DNA from: Pseudomonas sp. Seg1
GTDB lineage: Bacteria > Pseudomonadota > Gammaproteobacteria > Pseudomonadales > Pseudomonadaceae
Direction: 5' to 3'
Assembly: GCF_018326005.1 (NCBI RefSeq)
Contig: NZ_AP021903.1
Span: 5,669,001-5,733,000, forward strand
Length of the DNA stretch: 64,000 nucleotides
Shown: positions 23,715-32,570 of the stretch, piece by piece
Layout of the letters: the number at the start of each line of letters is the position of its first letter
How positions within the stretch are numbered: position 1 is the stretch's first letter
Notes under the pieces: model-generated
The model's database searches: none
What the model saw: the letters and a program-made list of their open reading frames with translations, nothing else
What the model was told of the DNA's origin: nothing
Made by a program: the position numbers and the translations under genes

Positions 23715-24455
23715 TCAGACAAAGGAATCGTCGTCATCGAAGAACGACGAGTTGTCATCGCTATAGTCGGTATCGGTAAATCCGCCTTGGTCATTGCCAG
23801 CCATGCGCTGATCGTTGTCCCAGTCGTTGTTGCTCTGGTCAGCCACCTGCGCCGGCTCTTCCTTGATCACCTCAACAATTTCTTCCGGCTGCTGGTTGTG
23901 GTGGAACAGGCTGCTGATGCCTTGCGCCAGCATCACGCCGCCCGCCACACCTGCAGCGGTTTTCAATGCGCCACCGAGGAAGCTGCTGCCCGCTGCCGGG
24001 GCCGCTTGCTGCGCGTAGTTCGGTGGCGGTGCGCCGAAATTCTGTTGCGGGGCCGGATTACCAAAATTCTGCTGCGGCGCTGGTTCGCGCCAGCCGCCAG
24101 TGGACGCCGGGGCGCTCTGGGTCGGCGCCGGGCGTGGGCTGCCACCAAAGATGCTCGACAGGAAACCACCGCCGCCGCTTGGTGCCGGTGCCGCACTTTG
24201 CGCCTTGGCCGATTGCAGTTCGGCCTGAAGACGCTGGACCTGCTGGGTCAGTTGCTTGTTCTGCTCGTCGAGGCTTTTGAGCGCCGCCTCTTGCACCAGA
24301 ATCGCCTGGGTCATGAAATAACCTGCGGCCGGCTGGCGTGTCAGGTGTTCCTTGATCCGCGCCTCGGCCTGGGCGTCACGCGGGGCTGCCTCCGTTTCGG
24401 CTTGTTGCAGCCGGGAAAACAGTCCATCGATCAGGGTTTGCTCTTCGCTGTTCAT
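23715..24455 (-). CDS. DUF2076 domain protein
   Basis: A 246-residue protein. Residues 1-70 match DUF2076: MNSEEQTLIDGLFSRLQQAE, then RDAQAEARIKEHLTRQPAAGYFMTQAILVQEAALKSLDEQ, followed by a short coiled coil to about 85. The middle is Ala/Pro/Gln/Gly-rich (GGGGFLSSIFGG and repeated PAPQQNFG), then a Gly/Ala hydrophobic segment (GGALKTAAGVAGGVMLAQGISSLFHH). The C-terminus is strongly acidic (DDNSSFFDDDDSF). Start chosen for a GAGG site. It may be membrane-associated; function unknown. Confidence 0.88.
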   Translation of the reverse strand: MNSEEQTLIDGLFSRLQQAETEAAPRDAQAEARIKEHLTRQPAAGYFMTQAILVQEAALKSLDEQNKQLTQQVQRLQAELQSAKAQSAAPAPSGGGGFLSSIFGGSPRPAPTQSAPASTGGWREPAPQQNFGNPAPQQNFGAPPPNYAQQAAPAAGSSFLGGALKTAAGVAGGVMLAQGISSLFHHNQQPEEIVEVIKEEPAQVADQSNNDWDNDQRMAGNDQGGFTDTDYSDDNSSFFDDDDSFV

Positions 24456-24632
24456 GGCGACCTCGTAGATTGCCGGGATAACGTTGCCCTCGCCCACTGT
24501 GGACAAGGTGCTCTCCTGTAATGGAGACAGTGACAGGATGTTTCAACGACCTTTACCGAATGTTTACGTTTGTGTCGCCCCGCGCATCATCGGTTAAAGT
24601 GAGCCACTGTTTTCGACCTGCGATACCGACTG

Positions 24633-25307
24633 ATGAATGCCTTAGAAGTGCTGCGCGACTCTCTGTATTTTTTCAAACGCCATTTGGCCAGCATCGTGCA
24701 GTTGTGCCTGCCGCTGGTGATCGTCGAAGCATTGCTGCAACAAGTGGTCGACCGCGCCAGCGATCCGGACAGTTTCTCGGCTTACAGCATCATTGTCGGG
24801 CTGCTGGTCTATCCGTTGTACACCGCCGCGCTGATCCTGTTTCTCGACGCCCGCACCCGTGGCGAAGCCCCGCGCACCCTCGACCTGCTGGCGATGTCTG
24901 CCCGGTTGTGGCCGCGTTTCGCCCTGCTCACGGCGCTCAACACGTTGCTGATTCTGCTGGGGCTTTCGCTTTACTTCCTGCCGGGGCTGATCCTGATGGT
25001 GATGCTGGCTTTCGGCGAATACCTGCTGGTGCTGCGTGGCCTCAATCCATTGCACGCGATGAAGGAAAGCCTGCGCCTGACCCGTGGGCATTTCTGGCGG
25101 ATCCTGCTGTGCATTCTCTGTGTGATGGGACCGCTGTGGCTGCTCAAGGGCTTGACCCTGCAGGTCTATCCAGACCCGCAGAACCCGGCACTTGCCGTAC
25201 TGATCGACAGTGCCCACAGTTTCCTGCAACTGTTCACCAGCGTGGTGCTGTTCCGTCTGTTCATGCTGATCAGTGAATTGCCTGACAAGCGCGACAGATC
25301 GGTCTGA
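24633..25307 (+). CDS. yciC: YciC-family (UPF0259) inner-membrane protein
   Basis: A 224-residue protein with five to six hydrophobic helices. MNALEVLRDSLYFFKRHL at the N-terminus and LDLLAMSARLWPRFALLTALNTLLILLGLSLYFLPGLILMVMLAFGEYLLVLRGLNPLHAMKESLRLTRGHFWRI (residues 85-158) are the family core. The role of YciC-type proteins is not well defined; they are assigned to the envelope. There is no strong ribosome-binding site before the ATG. The adjacent endonuclease/phosphatase-fold gene follows 75 bases later on the same strand. Confidence 0.85.
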   Translation: MNALEVLRDSLYFFKRHLASIVQLCLPLVIVEALLQQVVDRASDPDSFSAYSIIVGLLVYPLYTAALILFLDARTRGEAPRTLDLLAMSARLWPRFALLTALNTLLILLGLSLYFLPGLILMVMLAFGEYLLVLRGLNPLHAMKESLRLTRGHFWRILLCILCVMGPLWLLKGLTLQVYPDPQNPALAVLIDSAHSFLQLFTSVVLFRLFMLISELPDKRDRSV

Positions 25308-25382
25308 CGGTTTTGGCCTTGGGCGACGGCGGCGCACTCGGGTATGCTCGGGGCCACTTTCTGTAACGCTATAAGCCGAGCC

Positions 25383-26462
25383 ATGACCCGCCTGCTGCGC
25401 TACACCCTGCTCCTTGTTGTGCTCGCCATCGCGCTGATTGGCGGGCTGATCTTTGGCCTGACCTGGCGCCCCGACGCCCGGGAAACCCTGCCGGTCAGCT
25501 GTACCGGAACGCCGCCGACGCTGGTGCCCGGGCAGGCGCTGAAAGTCATGACCTGGAACGTGCAGTACCTGGCGGGCAAGCGTTACGTGTTCTGGAATGA
25601 CCAGGCCGAGGGCGACGACGAAGCGCCAACGCTGGAAGACATGGCCTTCAGCCTTGATGAAGTGGCACGGGTGATCCGCGACGAACAGCCCGATGTGGTC
25701 CTGTTGCAGGAACTGGATGACGGTGCCAAGGCCAGCGACTATCAGGACCAGCTCAAATTGTTGCAGGAACGCGTGGCCGATCTGTATCCGTGCAGCGCCA
25801 GTGCGTTTGACTGGAAAGCCGACTTCGTCCCTGAACCACACATCTTCGGCAGCGTTGGCCGACAACTGGCGACGCTCAGCCGCTACCGCATCGAGCATGC
25901 CGAACGCCTGCAATTGCCAGTGGCATCAAGCAATTTCATCAGTCGCCAGTTCCAGCCGAAAGATGCGCTGCTGGCGACCAAACTGCCGCTCAGCGACGGC
26001 GGGCAACTCACCGTATTCAACACCCATCTGGAGCGCGCCAGCCAACCGGACGACACCTTGCAGGCGCAAGTGGCCGCCGTGGCCAAGGTGCTCGACAAGT
26101 ATGAAAGCCAGGGCTTGCCGTGGCTGATCGGTGGCGATTTCAATCTGTTGCCGCTTGGCCAATATCGTCGTTTGCCTGCCGAACAGCGCAGGCCGTACTC
26201 CGCCGACAGCGAGCTGCACCTGCTGTGGGACAAATACCCGATGATCCCGACCAACAACGAAGCCAGCGGCATCGACCGTGCACAGTGGTTGACCCACTAC
26301 CCCAACGACCCCGGTCTCAATGGCCCGGATCGTACGGTCGACTATCTGTTCTACAGCCCGAAGATCAAACGGATCCAGGCAACGGTCCGTCAGGACGATA
26401 CGCTGCGTATCTCCGATCATTTGCCGGTGATTGCCCGCTTCCTGCTCCCCGTCGCGCCCTAG
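25383..26462 (+). CDS. Endonuclease/exonuclease/phosphatase-family protein, membrane-anchored
   Basis: A 359-residue protein with one N-terminal hydrophobic helix (LLRYTLLLVVLAIALIGGLIFGL, residues 4-26), so the catalytic part probably faces the periplasm. The EEP fold shows KVMTWNVQYLAG near residue 56, DVVLLQELDDGAK near 104 (catalytic Glu), NTHLERA near 217, LIGGDFNLLP near 250 (Asp, Asn) and ISDHLPVIARF near 345 (Asp, His). Family members cleave phosphodiester bonds of DNA, RNA, lipids or inositol phosphates. The substrate cannot be told. Confidence 0.9.
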   Translation: MTRLLRYTLLLVVLAIALIGGLIFGLTWRPDARETLPVSCTGTPPTLVPGQALKVMTWNVQYLAGKRYVFWNDQAEGDDEAPTLEDMAFSLDEVARVIRDEQPDVVLLQELDDGAKASDYQDQLKLLQERVADLYPCSASAFDWKADFVPEPHIFGSVGRQLATLSRYRIEHAERLQLPVASSNFISRQFQPKDALLATKLPLSDGGQLTVFNTHLERASQPDDTLQAQVAAVAKVLDKYESQGLPWLIGGDFNLLPLGQYRRLPAEQRRPYSADSELHLLWDKYPMIPTNNEASGIDRAQWLTHYPNDPGLNGPDRTVDYLFYSPKIKRIQATVRQDDTLRISDHLPVIARFLLPVAP

Positions 26463-26537
26463 CAACCGGCGTGAGCAAACTGCCAGCCAGCCCCACCGAA
26501 CATGGCGTCAGCCCCGAATTGAAGAAATGGAACTCGC

Positions 26538-27458
26538 ATGAAAATCTTACTGGTGTGCAAGGACATCGGCGGTTACGCCGGCAAACTGGCCGACTACCTG
26601 AAACGTGACAACGATGTGTGCTTCATCGATACATCGTCGCTGTCCAACCGTTTTGATCGAGCCCCGAAGATCCTCCGCCGCCCTCTGAAGCGCTGGGCGC
26701 AGTTGCGCCAGTTCAAGAAGAGCCTCGGTGCATCGGCGCACTTTCACGTCGGGTTGATCATCAATCCGGCGCAAATCGAACCCAGGCAACTGACCGCTGC
26801 CCTCAATGCCTGCGACCGCAAGATCGCTTACCTCTACGACAGTTTCAGTCGCTGGCCGATGACCCGCGAAGCGCTTGCCGGTTATGACGAGGTGTTTTCC
26901 TTCGACCCGGAGAATGCTGAAAGCTACGGCCTGAAAAAACTCTACAACTTCATCTACGACGACTACATCGCCGACGGCGAGCCCGGTGAATACTCGGCGT
27001 TTGTGGTGATGGCGGGCAAGGATCGGGTGCCGGCACTTGAAGGGCTGGCGCAGGAGTTCGATCGCCTCGGAGTCACCGATTACAAGTTTCTGGTCCAGTG
27101 CAAACCGGTCTCGGGCGCGCATCCGGGCATCACATTTTTCGAGCAGAGAATGTCGCTGGAGTCGGTGGGTGAACTGGTCAAGCGCTCGCGGATCATTCTC
27201 GACATTGCCAAGCCCGGTCAGGCCGGGTTGAGCTTCCGTTTCTTCGAGGCCATGGCCTCACGGAAGAAAGTCATCACCACCAACAAGAGCGTGGTCGACT
27301 ACGACTTTTACAACCCGACGAACATTCTGGTCATCGATGAGGCCAACCCGGTGATTCCGGAGCGGTTCATTACGGATCCGTATGTCGACGTGCCTGAACA
27401 CGTCTACCAGAAATACACCCTGCAAGGATGGGTCAAAACCGTGTTTGCCGTGCCGTGA
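26538..27458 (+). CDS. Glycosyltransferase-like protein (GT-B, capsule/LPS type)
   Basis: A 306-residue cytoplasmic protein. The opening MKILLVCKDIGGYAGKLADYL and the C-terminal half (QAGLSFRFFEAMASRKKVITTNKSVVDYDFYNPTNILVID, residues 228-268) resemble the nucleotide-sugar-binding half of GT-B enzymes such as CgeB-like or capsular glycosyltransferases; the segment FRFFEAMASRKKVIT is the usual E-A-M-A-like sugar-nucleotide site. No other polysaccharide genes lie nearby, so it is either a lone surface-sugar modifying enzyme or part of a dispersed pathway. The acceptor is unknown. Confidence 0.75.
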   Translation: MKILLVCKDIGGYAGKLADYLKRDNDVCFIDTSSLSNRFDRAPKILRRPLKRWAQLRQFKKSLGASAHFHVGLIINPAQIEPRQLTAALNACDRKIAYLYDSFSRWPMTREALAGYDEVFSFDPENAESYGLKKLYNFIYDDYIADGEPGEYSAFVVMAGKDRVPALEGLAQEFDRLGVTDYKFLVQCKPVSGAHPGITFFEQRMSLESVGELVKRSRIILDIAKPGQAGLSFRFFEAMASRKKVITTNKSVVDYDFYNPTNILVIDEANPVIPERFITDPYVDVPEHVYQKYTLQGWVKTVFAVP

Positions 27459-27489
27459 ACTGACCTCGCCAACAGCCCGCACACATCCC

Positions 27490-27582
27490 CCTGTGGGAGC
27501 GAGCTTGCTCGCGAAGGCGTAGTGTCAGTCGATGAATGTGTGACCTGAGCCAGCGCATTCTTGAGCAAGCTCGCTCCCACAG
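27490..27582. repeat. Inverted pair of REP elements
   Basis: CTGTGGGAGCGAGCTTGCTCGC and TTGAGCAAGCTCGCTCCCACAG face each other across about 45 bases between convergent genes. Confidence 0.87.
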
Positions 27583-27600
27583 AGCTGGTGTATCAGCGCA

Positions 27601-28437
27601 TCAGTGCACTTCTTCCAGATCATCATGCAGCAGCCCGAAGATCTGCCGTTTCATGTCGATGAACGAGCGCTCCATAACCATGTCCAGTGAGCGTGGCCGC
27701 TCGATCGGCACATCGAGAATCTGTTTGATCCGCCCCGGTTTCGCGCCCATCACATAGACCCGGTCGCCAAGCAGAATCGCTTCGTCGATGTCGTGGGTGA
27801 CAAACAGCACGGTTTTCTTGCTGTTGCCCCACACCCGCAGCAACAGTTGCTGCATCTGCAAACGCGTCTGGCTATCCAGCGCACCGAACGGTTCGTCCAT
27901 CAGCAAAATCTGCGGATCATTGGCCAGCGCCCGGGCAATGGCGACACGCTGCATCATCCCGCCCGAGAGCTGTTTGGCGTAATTGTCGGCGAACCCGGTG
28001 AGGCCGACTTCGTTGACGTAATAATCGACAATCTCCTTGCGCCGCGCCGCCGGCAGGCCACGACGCTTGAGGCCGAACTCGACGTTCTGCCGCACCGTCA
28101 GCCACGGGAACAACGTATAGCTCTGAAAGACCATGCCGCGATCCGCGCCGGGACCTTGCACTTGCTGGCCGCCAACGTAGATCTCGCCGGAAGTCGGTTC
28201 AGCCAGGCCGGCGGTCAGGTATAACAGGCTCGACTTGCCGCAACCCGACGGCCCGACCAGCACGGCGAATTGCTGATCCGGCACCTCGAACGACACCTCT
28301 TCCAGCGCGGTAAACGTTCCGCCATCGGGCCTCTTGTAACGCAGGCTGACCTTGTCCACCTGCAAGCGTGGCGCGGCTTGCGCCGGTGCCGCGAGCGGCT
28401 CGATAAAGCGATGATTGGCAGCAGTCACTGAGCCCAT
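27601..28437 (-). CDS. ABC transporter ATP-binding protein, NitT/TauT type
   Basis: A 278-residue ATPase that powers import. VGPSGCGKSSLLYLTAG near residue 58 is Walker A, QLSGGMMQRVAIARALAN near 160 the signature, and ILLMDEPFGALDSQTRLQMQ near 182 Walker B, followed by FVTHDIDEAILLGDRVYVM (switch His). The sequence is close to the taurine, sulfonate and nitrate importers. Its start overlaps the permease stop by 13 bases. It is the last gene of the operon binding protein-permease-ATPase. Confidence 0.94.
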   Translation of the reverse strand: MGSVTAANHRFIEPLAAPAQAAPRLQVDKVSLRYKRPDGGTFTALEEVSFEVPDQQFAVLVGPSGCGKSSLLYLTAGLAEPTSGEIYVGGQQVQGPGADRGMVFQSYTLFPWLTVRQNVEFGLKRRGLPAARRKEIVDYYVNEVGLTGFADNYAKQLSGGMMQRVAIARALANDPQILLMDEPFGALDSQTRLQMQQLLLRVWGNSKKTVLFVTHDIDEAILLGDRVYVMGAKPGRIKQILDVPIERPRSLDMVMERSFIDMKRQIFGLLHDDLEEVH

Positions 28438-29228
28438 GCGGCAACCCTCAAGCGGAGAAAGCGGAACAGTTGATCGGTGACCAGACCGAGCAGGCCGATG
28501 ATCGCGATGGCGAGGAAAATCACGTCAACCTGAAAGCCGCGCATGGCTTTCAGGCTCAAATAACCGAGGCCGCTGGAGGCCGCGACCAGCTCGGCCACCA
28601 CCAGATAGGTCCAGGCCCAGCCCATGGTCACCCGCAAGGTATCGAGCACGCCGGGCACCGACGCTGGGGCGATCACGTGCAACACCGCATCGCGGCGGTT
28701 GGAACCTAACGTATAGGAGGCGTTGATCAAATCCTTGGAAATGCCTTTCGACACATCGGCAATCATCACCAGTTGCTGGAAGAACACGCCGAAGATAATC
28801 ACTGATACGCGCTGCTCCAGACCGATGCCGATCCACAGGATGAACAGCGGCACGAACGAGGTCACCGGCAGATAACGAATGAAATTCACCAGCGGTTCCA
28901 GAAACGCCTGGACGATGCGGAAACTGCCCATCAGCAATCCCAGCGGCACCGCAACCAGCGACGACACAATGAAACCGACCATGACCACTTCGACGCTGGC
29001 CCACACATGCGTGCCGAGGGTGCCGTCGCGGCTCAACCGCACGGCCGCTTCGACCACCGCACCCGGAGTAGGCAAGAACATGCCCGGCACGATGCCGCCA
29101 TAGGACAACCCGGCCCACAGGCCGACCAACAGCACCCAGGCCAGACCGCTGGCGCTCCAAACCACGGGTACTGGCAAAGCGGTTTTCGGCGTGAGGCTGC
29201 GGCTCAGCCACGAATTGCGCTTGAACAT
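28425..29228 (-). CDS. ABC transporter permease, NitT/TauT type
   Basis: A 267-residue inner-membrane protein with about six helices. The EAA loop that contacts the ATPase is LINASYTLGSNRRDAVLHVIAPASVPGVLDTLRVTMGWAWTYLVVAEL near residues 168-215. A perfect AGGAGG site lies 8 bases before the ATG at 29228, deciding the start over a longer open frame. It sits between binding protein and ATPase. The ligand is not evident. Confidence 0.94.
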   Translation of the reverse strand: MFKRNSWLSRSLTPKTALPVPVVWSASGLAWVLLVGLWAGLSYGGIVPGMFLPTPGAVVEAAVRLSRDGTLGTHVWASVEVVMVGFIVSSLVAVPLGLLMGSFRIVQAFLEPLVNFIRYLPVTSFVPLFILWIGIGLEQRVSVIIFGVFFQQLVMIADVSKGISKDLINASYTLGSNRRDAVLHVIAPASVPGVLDTLRVTMGWAWTYLVVAELVAASSGLGYLSLKAMRGFQVDVIFLAIAIIGLLGLVTDQLFRFLRLRVAAWAQ

Positions 29229-29238
29229 TGCAAACCTC

Positions 29239-30225
29239 CTAGAGCGGGCTGACGAAACGGTTGTCGACCAGATCGTCATGGCTGACGTTGTAGGGTTTGC
29301 CCTGCAACTCGCTGGCGGTTTCGTTGGCCAGTTTGATCAACGCGGCGCTGTCACCCGGCTGGCCCGGCGAGCCGAGGAGTTTTTCGCTCATGGCCTGATC
29401 GTAGAAGCGCACGCCCTGCGCCGCAGCCGCCAGCTCCTTCGGATCGGACAGATAACCGCCAACGCCTTTGGCCATGATCTTGTAAGCATCTTCCGGATGA
29501 TCCTTGGTGTACTGCACGGCTTTGTACAAACCGGCGACCAGGGCCTTGACGTCTTCCGGCTGTTTTTCGATGACGCTGCAGTTGAGCGCTACCACATCGA
29601 CGATCACCCCGGGCGTGGTGCTGCTGTCGATCAACACCTTGCCTTGCTGCTTGTCGCGCACCATCGACAGATGCGGTTCCCAGGTCACCGCCGCCGGCAC
29701 GCGACCGGCGATGAACGCGGTGGCGGCATCGTCAGCGGTCATGTTCTGCACGGTGATGTCGCTCATTTTCATGCCGTTCTTTTTCAGCAGATACGAGAGC
29801 CAGAACTGCGAAGTCGAGCCTTCGTTCACCGCCACGGATTTGCCCTTGAGTTCCTGCAGGCTCTTCACCTCCTTGCCGACCAGCACGCCGTCGCCACCAT
29901 GGCTGTCATCCAGCGCCGCGACAGCCTTGAAGCAGAATTGCGGGCGATACTTGAGCACTTCATCGATGGTCGACGCCGAGCCGGACAGTTGCCCGGAGGC
30001 CTGCGCGGCCATGTACATCGAGGCCTCTTCGACCACGGGTAATTCGACGGTCAGGCCGTTTTCCTTGAAATAGCCCAGGTCCTGAGCCAGATAAAGCGTG
30101 CCGTAGCCGACCCACGTGGTGTGGCCGATGGACAGGGTGCCGGCCTCGGCGCTGGTGGCGACTGTGGCGGCCAGAGCGGTGATTGCCAGAGGATGAGCGA
30201 GACGAATACACAAGGACTTGATCAT
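29239..30225 (-). CDS. ABC transporter substrate-binding protein, NitT/TauT type
   Basis: A 328-residue periplasmic protein with a signal peptide (MIKSLCIRLAHPLAITALAATVATSAEA). LSIGHTTWVGYGTLYLAQDLGYFKENGLTVEL near residue 31 is the classic opening of the taurine/nitrate/sulfonate class, and ADDAATAFIAGRVPAAVTWEPHLSMV near 160 is the second-lobe hinge. It is first in the operon. The neighbouring PuuC-like aldehyde dehydrogenase and LysR gene suggest that it carries an amine or amino-acid-like nitrogen compound, but sulfonates or nitrogen bases are equally possible. Confidence 0.92.
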   Translation of the reverse strand: MIKSLCIRLAHPLAITALAATVATSAEAGTLSIGHTTWVGYGTLYLAQDLGYFKENGLTVELPVVEEASMYMAAQASGQLSGSASTIDEVLKYRPQFCFKAVAALDDSHGGDGVLVGKEVKSLQELKGKSVAVNEGSTSQFWLSYLLKKNGMKMSDITVQNMTADDAATAFIAGRVPAAVTWEPHLSMVRDKQQGKVLIDSSTTPGVIVDVVALNCSVIEKQPEDVKALVAGLYKAVQYTKDHPEDAYKIMAKGVGGYLSDPKELAAAAQGVRFYDQAMSEKLLGSPGQPGDSAALIKLANETASELQGKPYNVSHDDLVDNRFVSPL

Positions 30226-30402
30226 GGAGCACTCCCGACGCTGTTGATTTAGTTTTGTCATGGGCAGTACGGCCAGCGCCAAATGCTGTGAATGCACACT
30301 GCGGTCTCTGCTGGACTCTGGCGTGAACCACTTGGGCTGGCGAGATCGATGGTGGCCCATGTGCGCGGTGAGGAAAATCAGGAAATTGTTGGCTGCGAAC
30401 AA

Positions 30403-30496
30403 TGAAAAAACTGCTTAGTGCGCACCGCAAAAGAGCGAGGCTTGCGGAGATGTTCGAGGTCGGTGCAAGTCGGGGATTTTCTGTGACAGAAAGAAT
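30403..30496. other. Gene-free stretch upstream of the ABC operon
   Basis: The full gap between the binding-protein start and the aldehyde dehydrogenase stop is 632 bases. The part nearest the operon (30226-30496) should hold its promoter, but I cannot identify one with confidence; the rest is the REP cluster. Confidence 0.4.
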
Positions 30497-30846
30497 GCCA
30501 TCGCTGGCAAGCCAGCTCCCACAGTGATCTCGGTTGTACCCGGAATATGTGCACACCACTGAAACCTGTGGGAGCTGGCTTGCCAGCGATGGCGTCAGGT
30601 CAGTCGAGATATTCGTTGCTGACCCACCGCTATCGCGAGCAGGCTCGCTCCTACAGGGATCTCGGTTGTACCCGGAATTTCTGCACACCACCGAAACCTG
30701 TGGGAGCTGGCTTGCCAGCGATGGCGTCAGGTCAGTCGATATCTTTGCTGCCTGACCCACCGCTATCGCGAGCAGGCTCGCTCCCACACTGGATCTATGC
30801 CGTACCGAGAATCCCCTGTGGGAGCGAGCCTGCTCGCGATAGCGGG
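30497..30846. repeat. REP cluster with a 132-bp tandem duplication
   Basis: Six REP cores alternate in orientation across 350 bases. Two units starting GATCTCGGTTGTACCCGGAAT at 30526 and at 30658 are near-identical for about 132 bases, each holding one GCTGGCTTGCCAGCGATGG core and one opposite CGCTATCGCGAGCAGGCTCG core. Differences are a handful of substitutions and one small indel. The array sits between the aldehyde dehydrogenase end and the ABC operon start. Confidence 0.88.
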
Positions 30847-30857
30847 GCGACGCGGTT

Positions 30858-32348
30858 TCAGCGCAATTGGAACCAGGTGGTTTTCAACTGCGTGTATTTG
30901 TCGAACGAGTGCAACGACAGGTCGCGACCGAACCCGGACTGTTTGCCGCCGCCAAATGGCACCGTCACGTCCAGCGCATCCACCGTATTGACCGACACCG
31001 TACCGGCCCGCAACTGCCGCGCCACTCGGTGTGCGCGGTTGAGGTCATCTGTCCAGAGCGACGCCGCCAACCCATACACGCTGTCATTCGCCAGACGCAC
31101 GGCCTCCTCTTCACTGTCGAACGGCACAACCGCCAGCACCGGGCCGAACACCTCTTCACGAAACAACGCCATATAGGCTTTCACGCCAGTGAAAATCGTC
31201 GGCTCGATGAAGTTGTCCGAGCCATTGAAACGCCGTTGCTGACCGCCACATACCAGCGTCGCGCCCTGCTCTTGTGCCTGGCGAATGGCGCGCATGATGC
31301 TCGCCGTCTGCTGCTGATCGACGATGGCACCCGCGCGGCTTTGCGGATCCAGCGGATCGCCCGGCAACCAACGCTCGGCCTGCGCTTGCAGACGCTCGAC
31401 AAACTCATCATGAATCGAACGTTCCACCAGCAATCGCGAGTTGGCCGAGCAGACTTCGCCCTGATTGAAGAAGATCCCGAACGCAGCTTTCTCCGCCGCC
31501 AGCTCCAGATCCCGGCAATCGGCGAAGACCAGATTGGCGCTCTTGCCGCCGCACTCCAGCCCCACCTGCTTGAGGTTTGATTGCGCAGCGTACTGCATGA
31601 AATATTTGCCAACCTGCGTCGAACCGGTAAACACCAGACAATCGACATCCGCGTGCAAACCCAAGGCCTTGCCGGCCTGCTCGCCAAGCCCCGGCAGCAC
31701 ATTCAGCACACCCGGCGGCAGGCCCGCCTCCAGCGCAAGCTCGGCCAGACGCAAGGCCGAAAACGGGGACTGCTCGGCCGGTTTGAGGATCACCGAATTG
31801 CCCGCCGCCAGCGCTGGCGCGAGTTTCCACGCGGCCATGTCCAAAGGAAAATTCCACGGCACCACAGCGGCAACCACGCCCAGTGCTTCACGGGTGATGG
31901 TCGCCAGCACGTTGGTCGCGCTCGGCGCAACCTGGTCGTAGAGTTTGTCGATGCTTTCGGCGTACCAGCGGAACACGCCAGCGGCGCCCGGCACGTCGAT
32001 GTTGTAGGCGTCCATCACCGGTTTGCCCATGTTCAGCGAGTCGAGCAGCGCCAGCTCTTCGCGATGGCTCATCAGCAAATCGGCCAGACGCAACAACACT
32101 TGCTTGCGCTCGGCCGGCGAACGTCGCGACCACACGCCCGCCTCAAATACCTGTCGGGCATTGCCCACCGCTGCGTCGACATCGGCCTCGCCGCACGCGG
32201 CAACGTTGGCCAGTAACTGGCCGGTAGCCGGGTTGATCGCGGCGAAGGTCTGCCCCGATTGCGCCGCGTAATGTTTGCCGTCGATCACGGCTTGATCGGG
32301 AAACTTCAATGCAACGGCGCGGCGCTGCCACTCTGCAAGCTCGAACAC
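30858..32348 (-). CDS. Aldehyde dehydrogenase, PuuC-like
   Basis: A 496-residue NAD(P)-dependent aldehyde dehydrogenase, matching the length of the PuuC/AldH class (gamma-glutamylaminobutyraldehyde and related aldehydes). VVPWNFPLDMAAWKLAPALAAGNSVILKPAEQSP near residues 158-191 is the cofactor segment, VFTGSTQVGKYFMQ near 239 the nucleotide loop, LECGGKSANLVFADC near 262 carries the catalytic Glu, and FNQGEVCSANSRLLV near 295 the catalytic Cys. The start is GTG 32348 with AGGAG 8 bases upstream. It diverges from a LysR gene. Confidence 0.93.
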   Translation of the reverse strand: MFELAEWQRRAVALKFPDQAVIDGKHYAAQSGQTFAAINPATGQLLANVAACGEADVDAAVGNARQVFEAGVWSRRSPAERKQVLLRLADLLMSHREELALLDSLNMGKPVMDAYNIDVPGAAGVFRWYAESIDKLYDQVAPSATNVLATITREALGVVAAVVPWNFPLDMAAWKLAPALAAGNSVILKPAEQSPFSALRLAELALEAGLPPGVLNVLPGLGEQAGKALGLHADVDCLVFTGSTQVGKYFMQYAAQSNLKQVGLECGGKSANLVFADCRDLELAAEKAAFGIFFNQGEVCSANSRLLVERSIHDEFVERLQAQAERWLPGDPLDPQSRAGAIVDQQQTASIMRAIRQAQEQGATLVCGGQQRRFNGSDNFIEPTIFTGVKAYMALFREEVFGPVLAVVPFDSEEEAVRLANDSVYGLAASLWTDDLNRAHRVARQLRAGTVSVNTVDALDVTVPFGGGKQSGFGRDLSLHSFDKYTQLKTTWFQLR

Positions 32349-32570
32349 GGCGGATGCTCCTAGGGCTTTATTGTGCCGTCGATGGTCGCTCAGGCCCGCA
32401 CGGGCTAAAAATAGTAAAAATGTCTTCGCAGGCAATAAAAACACTGGGCAGTGACTTCCCCCAAACGCCGCACAGGTGGCTATGGTTGAGGGATAAGAAC
32501 AACGTCGCGCAGCGGACGCGGCGGCGCACAAATTGCTTGGAAGTCGAGTCCGCTCGTCCTGAGGTTTGCC

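Noticed and set aside
30497..30846. CRISPR array
   Set aside because: The repeated cores alternate in orientation and are palindromic REPs of uneven spacing, not direct repeats with unique spacers; no cas gene is near.
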